Position numbers and translations under genes: made by a program. Positions 63,759 through 64,000 of a DNA stretch of 64,000 bases are shown in pieces (position 1 is the first letter of the stretch; each line of letters begins with the position of its first letter). This DNA is from Mycolicibacterium sp. MU0050 (GTDB lineage: Bacteria > Actinomycetota > Actinomycetes > Mycobacteriales > Mycobacteriaceae), in NCBI RefSeq assembly GCF_963378085.1, contig NZ_OY726395.1, positions 4,030,001 through 4,094,000 of the forward strand, given 5' to 3'. Below the pieces are notes generated by a model, which saw nothing but the letters and a program-made list of their open reading frames with translations, had not been told where the DNA came from and made no database searches.

Positions 63759-64000
63759 TATGGACGTGTTGCCGCCGGTCAGTGAGGTGACGGGGCGGGA
63801 TACGGCTGGGTTGATCGAGGCGATGGGGGCTGCGGCGCGGTGGGAGGCGGCGACGGCGGCGCGGCGGTTGGCTGCGGTGGCGGAGTTGTTTCATCGGCGT
63901 TTGCAGGAGGTCGATGCCGAGGAGCGTGAGCAGTGGCTCATCGATGGTCATGAGCAGGTCAGTGCCGAGGTGGGGTGTGCGTTGGGGATCAGCCGGGCGC
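63751..64000 (+). CDS. 13E12-family DUF222/HNH protein, 5' part (continues past window)
   Basis: The first 83 residues only. MFDMDVLPPVSEVTGRDTAG then AARWEAATAARRLAAVAELFHRR and ISRA, the usual start of DUF222 13E12-family proteins. A second ATG at 63760 is in frame. The HNH part should be to the right. It differs in sequence from the copy at 27219, so it is not a recent duplicate. A LexA-like box overlaps the start. Confidence 0.8.
   Translation, partial: MFDMDVLPPVSEVTGRDTAGLIEAMGAAARWEAATAARRLAAVAELFHRRLQEVDAEEREQWLIDGHEQVSAEVGCALGISRA

Overview
The window looks like a chromosomal segment of a GC-rich, probably environmental, Mycobacterium/Mycolicibacterium. The evidence is an MmpS/MmpL pair, a GroEL2 ending in GGMGGMDF with two CIRCE operators, mycobacterial LexA (SOS) boxes in front of 13E12-family HNH genes, many ATGA/GTGA gene overlaps and leaderless-looking starts. 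A block that follows the M. tuberculosis order Rv0427c to Rv0440 is present in inverse orientation: xthA, [insert], GNAT, def, Rv0430-like, Rv0431-like, sodC, Rv0433-like, Rv0434-like, [insert], Rv0435c-like, pssA, psd, moeA2, Rv0439c-like SDR, [insert], groEL2. Comparisons with M. tuberculosis are from memory, not from a search.

Left end (1-15 kb): the 3' part of a prolyl oligopeptidase, then mmpS4-mmpL4 divergent from a TetR gene, with a perfect inverted repeat lying over the mmpS4 -35 box. Next come two copies of a three-protein module (small DUF2563-like helical protein, a roughly 510-residue protein starting with an AGGDPW region, and a small membrane protein). The copies flank a fatty-acyl-AMP ligase/acyl carrier pair that resembles mycobactin MbtM/MbtL. 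The carrier lacks its phosphopantetheine serine. An IS481-family element with a 6-bp target duplication sits exactly between the stop codons of the second DUF2563 gene and a VOC gene.

15-23 kb: a D-aminoacylase-like amidohydrolase with a PNPOx-like partner, a membrane-anchored serine protease, and a four-gene BtuFCD-like ABC importer plus MBL hydrolase operon under a cobalamin riboswitch. An MHS-type MFS transporter follows and shares a strong bidirectional terminator with groEL2.

23-38 kb: groEL2, a divergent SF2 helicase, an SOS-box-controlled HNH protein, an adenylate cyclase, a HAD phosphatase and two bacterial-PH membrane proteins, then SDR, moeA2, psd, pssA and a Cdc48-like AAA ATPase. 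The last three overlap by 4 bp.

38-49 kb: a six-gene Mrp Na+/H+ antiporter operon (A/B fused, C to G) is inserted between the Rv0435c-like and Rv0434-like genes. With it come two divergently transcribed regulators of unusual architecture: a winged-helix/PAS/EspR-like fusion and a MerR-headed MalT-like STAND ATPase.

49-64 kb: the conserved sodC/def/xthA block with four exported or membrane proteins of unknown function inserted. After it come a probable kinase plus AttH-like fusion gene that carries a one-base frameshift, overlapping aldehyde and alcohol dehydrogenase genes, an XRE-cupin regulator divergent from a methyltransferase, and the start of a second 13E12-family HNH gene.

No tRNA, rRNA or CRISPR array was seen. 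Family assignments rest on motifs read by eye.
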